A DNA stretch of 10,467 bases from contig JABJMI010000101.1 in the NCBI GenBank assembly GCA_018659505.1, forward strand, positions 1 through 10,467, in the 5' to 3' direction. Positions 8,612 through 10,467 of the stretch are shown here, piece by piece; the stretch's first letter is position 1; every line of letters begins with the position of its first letter. The notes beneath the pieces are model-generated. The model did no database searches. It was given only the letters and a program-made list of their open reading frames with translations, and had not been told where the DNA came from. The stretch comes from Planctomicrobium sp. (GTDB lineage: Bacteria; Planctomycetota; Planctomycetia; Planctomycetales; Planctomycetaceae). A program made the translations under genes and the position numbers.

Positions 8612-8819
8612 TTAAGATTGCCACAGAGGTCACCGAGAACACAGAGGAGCAAGAAAGAGAAAGCGGATCACCACACAATGATGCGGATGAACGCAGATCA
8701 GATGAATTTGAATGGCAGTTTTTTTTAATCCGTGCAAATCAAGACAATAGGGCAGACTCAAATTCTCAACACTTCTTTCCTCTGAGTTCTCGGTGATCTC
8801 CGTGGCTAAACATTCTTAA
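8612..8819. repeat. Palindromic MITE-like dispersed repeat, about 208 bp
   Basis: The left arm at 8621-8647 begins CCACAGAGGTCACCGAGAAC. The right arm at 8779-8805 is its reverse complement at 24 of 27 positions. Outer TTAAGA (8612-8617) and TCTTAA (8814-8819) extend the inverted ends. The interior carries a second, weaker inverted pair: GATGAACGCAGATC near 8687-8700 against AATCCGTGCAAATC near 8727-8740, separated by AATGGCAG and a T-run. There is no transposase. Short ORFs across it read as repetitive Glu/Thr-rich peptides and are not genes. The sequence style is that of the widespread intergenic repeats of planctomycetes; whether it is a mobilised MITE or a structured-RNA repeat cannot be told here. 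Confidence 0.75.
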
Positions 8820-9054
8820 CAGATTATGGAAAGCAAAGTCTTTACTTTAAGTCGCCACCTGACATCAAATTATTTGTCCATTAAGTTGTTTTCTCTGCTC
8901 CCTCCGCGCCCTTCTGTTCATTTTTCATTCCAGAAACCGTGTCTATTATTCAATCCTTTCATTATCTCGGGAAAGCGACTAAATTCACTGTAGAGTCAAC
9001 ATTGAAAAGAAACTGAGATTGCTTTGCCCGCTCAGCGCACGGACGCAATAAATT
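8820..9054. other. Gap upstream of purU
   Basis: About 235 bases without a gene; it must hold the purU promoter but no clear -35/-10 pair stands out. A pyrimidine-rich stretch at about 8890-8920 (TTTTCTCTGCTCCCTCCGCG onward) looks in reverse complement like a degraded copy of the CGGAG/CAGAG repeat type. This resemblance is weak. Confidence 0.3.
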
Positions 9055-9059
9055 GAGGA
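9055..9059 (+). promoter_or_regulatory. Ribosome binding site of purU
   Basis: GAGGA ends 10 bases before the ATG at 9070. This placement supports that ATG as the start, which also begins directly with the ACT-domain strand MQVIITAVGPD. Confidence 0.6.
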
Positions 9060-9069
9060 ACACAAATCG

Positions 9070-9933
9070 ATGCAGGTAATCATCACTGCGGTCGGTCCTG
9101 ATAACCGAGGTCTGGCGGACCCGATTGTCCATTACGTGACACAGTCGGGAGCCAATCTGCACGAAATACAAATGTATGACCGGGACAGCGAGCAGCTTTT
9201 CGCGATGATCATTCGCATGGAGTGGCCAACAGAAGTTGAATCGATTTCGGTCCTGCGAGAACGAATGACTCAGATCGGAGAATTGAAAGGCTTAAAAGTT
9301 CGAGTCTGGGCTCGCGATGAACATCAACGTCCGCCACGCATTGCTCTCTGCACCACCTATCGTCCCGAACCAGCCTTAGCTGTTCTACGAGGAATTCGAG
9401 ACAAACGACTCAACGCGACTGTGCCAGTCATCATTGGGAACCGCAATGGATGTCGCGGAATCGCTGATCAATTCGGGATTGATTTCCACAACATCGGCGA
9501 TGCGAAAGGAAACCCTGACGATGAAAAGTTCGTCGATTTATTTGATGAATACGATGTCGACTACATCGTACTTGCCCGCTATATGAGAATCGTTCCGCCG
9601 CGTGCCTGCTGGGAATTCGCAGGCGGTCGCATCATCAATTTGCATCACGGTCTGCTGCCATCTTTTCCCGGCTTCCGACCGTATCACGATGCGTACAGCC
9701 ACCACATGCTAACCTACGGAGCGACCTGCCATTTCATCGTGCCGGAACTCGATGCTGGCAATCAAATTATTCAGCAAAGCACCTTCACCGTTCCCCCCGG
9801 AACACCACTTGAAGAGATCATTCAACGAGGCGAAAGCGACAACGAACCCGTCTGCTTGGCAGAAGGTCTACGCCGCGTCATCGACCGCGAAGTGGAACTG
9901 CATTTCCATCGAGTGGTGAGTGTGAAAGAGTAA
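9070..9933 (+). CDS. purU: Formyltetrahydrofolate deformylase
   Basis: A 287-residue protein, close to the 280 of Escherichia coli PurU. Residues 1-80 form an ACT domain (VIITAVGPDNRGLADPIVHY, as in 'PDQKGLIARI'), typical of the regulatory N-terminus of PurU. Residues about 89-280 form the formyltransferase-like domain: VPVIIGN (118-124), DYIVLARYMRIVPP (164-177, as in 'DYVVLAKYMRVLTP'), IINLHHGLLPSFPG (188-201), RPYHDAY (203-209), GATCHFI (217-223) and ELDAGNQIIQQ (226-236). The catalytic triad of the fold appears intact as Asn190, His192 and Asp228. The reaction is 10-formyl-THF plus water to formate plus THF, which balances one-carbon pools and supplies formate in the cytoplasm. The ACT domain and the ARYMRI block favour PurU over PurN, which lacks the ACT domain. 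It stands alone: the neighbours on both sides are repeats or genes on the other strand. Confidence 0.93.
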   Translation: MQVIITAVGPDNRGLADPIVHYVTQSGANLHEIQMYDRDSEQLFAMIIRMEWPTEVESISVLRERMTQIGELKGLKVRVWARDEHQRPPRIALCTTYRPEPALAVLRGIRDKRLNATVPVIIGNRNGCRGIADQFGIDFHNIGDAKGNPDDEKFVDLFDEYDVDYIVLARYMRIVPPRACWEFAGGRIINLHHGLLPSFPGFRPYHDAYSHHMLTYGATCHFIVPELDAGNQIIQQSTFTVPPGTPLEEIIQRGESDNEPVCLAEGLRRVIDREVELHFHRVVSVKE

Positions 9934-9958
9934 TTTCGGCAGGCTCGTTTTCCGATCC
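9934..9958. other. Short spacer after purU
   Basis: Only 25 bases lie between the purU stop and the palindromic repeat at 9959-10127. No separate terminator is visible, so the repeat's own fold could act as transcript end for purU. Confidence 0.3.
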
Positions 9959-10127
9959 GGGTGGCACACCCAGAGCGTAGCGAAGCGAAAGGATGCGCGT
10001 GGCAACTTTGAAGTTGAGGTGTGTTCCAAGCAGATCGTTCATCAAGGCTACGAAGCGAACAACAAAGCAAACTTCCCGCTCACCACGCCCATCGCTACAT
10101 TAAATTTTCGTTCTGGGCGTGCCACCC
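9959..10127. repeat. Second palindromic repeat element, about 169 bp, unrelated to the 8.6 kb one
   Basis: The left end GGGTGGCACACCCAGAGCG (9959-9977) and the right end (10109-10127) are inverted repeats matching at 17 of 19 positions. The left end itself contains a small palindrome, GGGTG-GCA-CACCC. Inside, GTAGCGAAGCGAAA (9978-9991) and CTACGAAGCGAAC (10048-10060) are near direct repeats, and CAACTTTGAAGTTG (10003-10016) is a perfect 6-bp hairpin. No ORF inside looks real. The ends and the 'GTAGCGAAGCG' core resemble known intergenic repeats in planctomycetes; it looks like a non-autonomous or structured repeat placed directly behind purU. Confidence 0.65.
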
Positions 10128-10130
10128 AAT

Positions 10131-10448
10131 TTAAGCTTGAACTTCAATTGGATGTGCCTCCTGACCGCTGGGGGCTTTTTCGGAAGCAACTTCGGTCTTC
10201 GATCCATCATTATTGGAAGGCATTGTCAAAGACTGTAAGAGCACAAGTTCATCAGTAACAACACCATGAAAAGATGCTTTCCAAAACTTGTTCGGGTGAA
10301 ATTCCTGACAAACTTCTAGAACGGTTAATCGCTGTCGATGTTTCGGTTTTGACAGCACTACCTCAAGTCGTCGGCAAGATGGGAGAACGGAAAATAGGTC
10401 AGTGATCAGGGTGCGTGAAGCGTTTGCGTAACACAACGCAAAGGACAC
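10131..10448 (-). CDS. Weak hypothetical ORF, 105 codons
   Basis: The frame is open from a GTG at 10448, which has an in-frame TGA just before it, to TAA at 10133-10131, three bases from the repeat end. The C-terminal half (about residues 40-105) has ordinary-looking composition with a hydrophilic Glu/Lys/Ser tail. The first 30 residues overlap a hairpin (10423-10442) and look unlike protein. No family is recognised, there is no good ribosome site, and no membrane or signal segment. It may be the degraded 3' part of an older gene, a small real gene with a later start, or chance. Confidence 0.22.
   Translation of the reverse strand: MSFALCYANASRTLITDLFSVLPSCRRLEVVLSKPKHRQRLTVLEVCQEFHPNKFWKASFHGVVTDELVLLQSLTMPSNNDGSKTEVASEKAPSGQEAHPIEVQA
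10423..10442. repeat. Small hairpin at right edge
   Basis: TTTGCGT (10423-10429) and ACGCAAA (10436-10442) form a perfect 7-bp stem with a 6-base loop, directly after GGGTGCGTGAAGCG (10409-10422). It has no T-run, so it is not a clear terminator. It may be part of another dispersed repeat continuing past the window. Confidence 0.35.
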
Positions 10449-10467
10449 TCAATTCCAAAGTTCCGAC

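Noticed and set aside
8602..8796. 64-codon plus-strand ORF starting MKSFKIATEVTENTEEQ
   Set aside because: It lies almost wholly inside the palindromic repeat and its peptide is just the repeat translated; such ORFs are commonly mis-called genes.
10019..10258. 79-codon plus-strand ORF at the right end
   Set aside because: It begins inside the repeat at 9959-10127 and runs through its inverted end; no protein features are seen.
10423..10442. Hairpin as a rho-independent terminator
   Set aside because: There is no T-run on either strand after the stem.

Overview
The window reads as a chromosomal segment of a planctomycete-like bacterium. This is inferred from three things: a very large secreted PQQ-type beta-propeller protein, a long-tailed MscS/MscK-type channel, and gaps that hold the 'CCACAGAGG/CACGGAGA' style dispersed repeats common in that phylum. 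Base composition looks close to half GC by eye. No genus can be fixed from this, and I see no tRNA, rRNA, CRISPR array, transposase or phage gene.

Layout. Positions 1-2937 (minus) hold the N-terminal 979 residues of a mechanosensitive channel whose pore domain lies beyond the left edge. Positions 3098-7333 (minus) hold a 1411-residue exported protein with two beta-propeller regions separated by a helical segment; it probably starts at TTG. Positions 7563-8336 (minus) hold a YceH/UPF0502 (DUF480) winged-helix protein. Positions 9070-9933 (plus) hold a formyltetrahydrofolate deformylase (PurU). The right end (9934-10467) has no confidently recognised gene, only repeats and one weak minus-strand ORF.

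The three minus-strand genes run the same way but are separated by 160 and 226 bases, so a tight operon is not evident. The first two encode cell-envelope proteins; the other two appear unrelated housekeeping or conserved genes. A similar AT-rich hairpin with a shared upstream word lies 5' of both the channel and the propeller genes.

The most distinctive non-coding content is two different palindromic, transposase-free elements: about 208 bp at 8612-8819 and about 169 bp at 9959-10127. There is also a fragment of the first family's sequence type at 7395-7424. I found no convincing new multi-gene system. The repeats, the shared hairpins and the double-propeller protein are the items most worth a second look.
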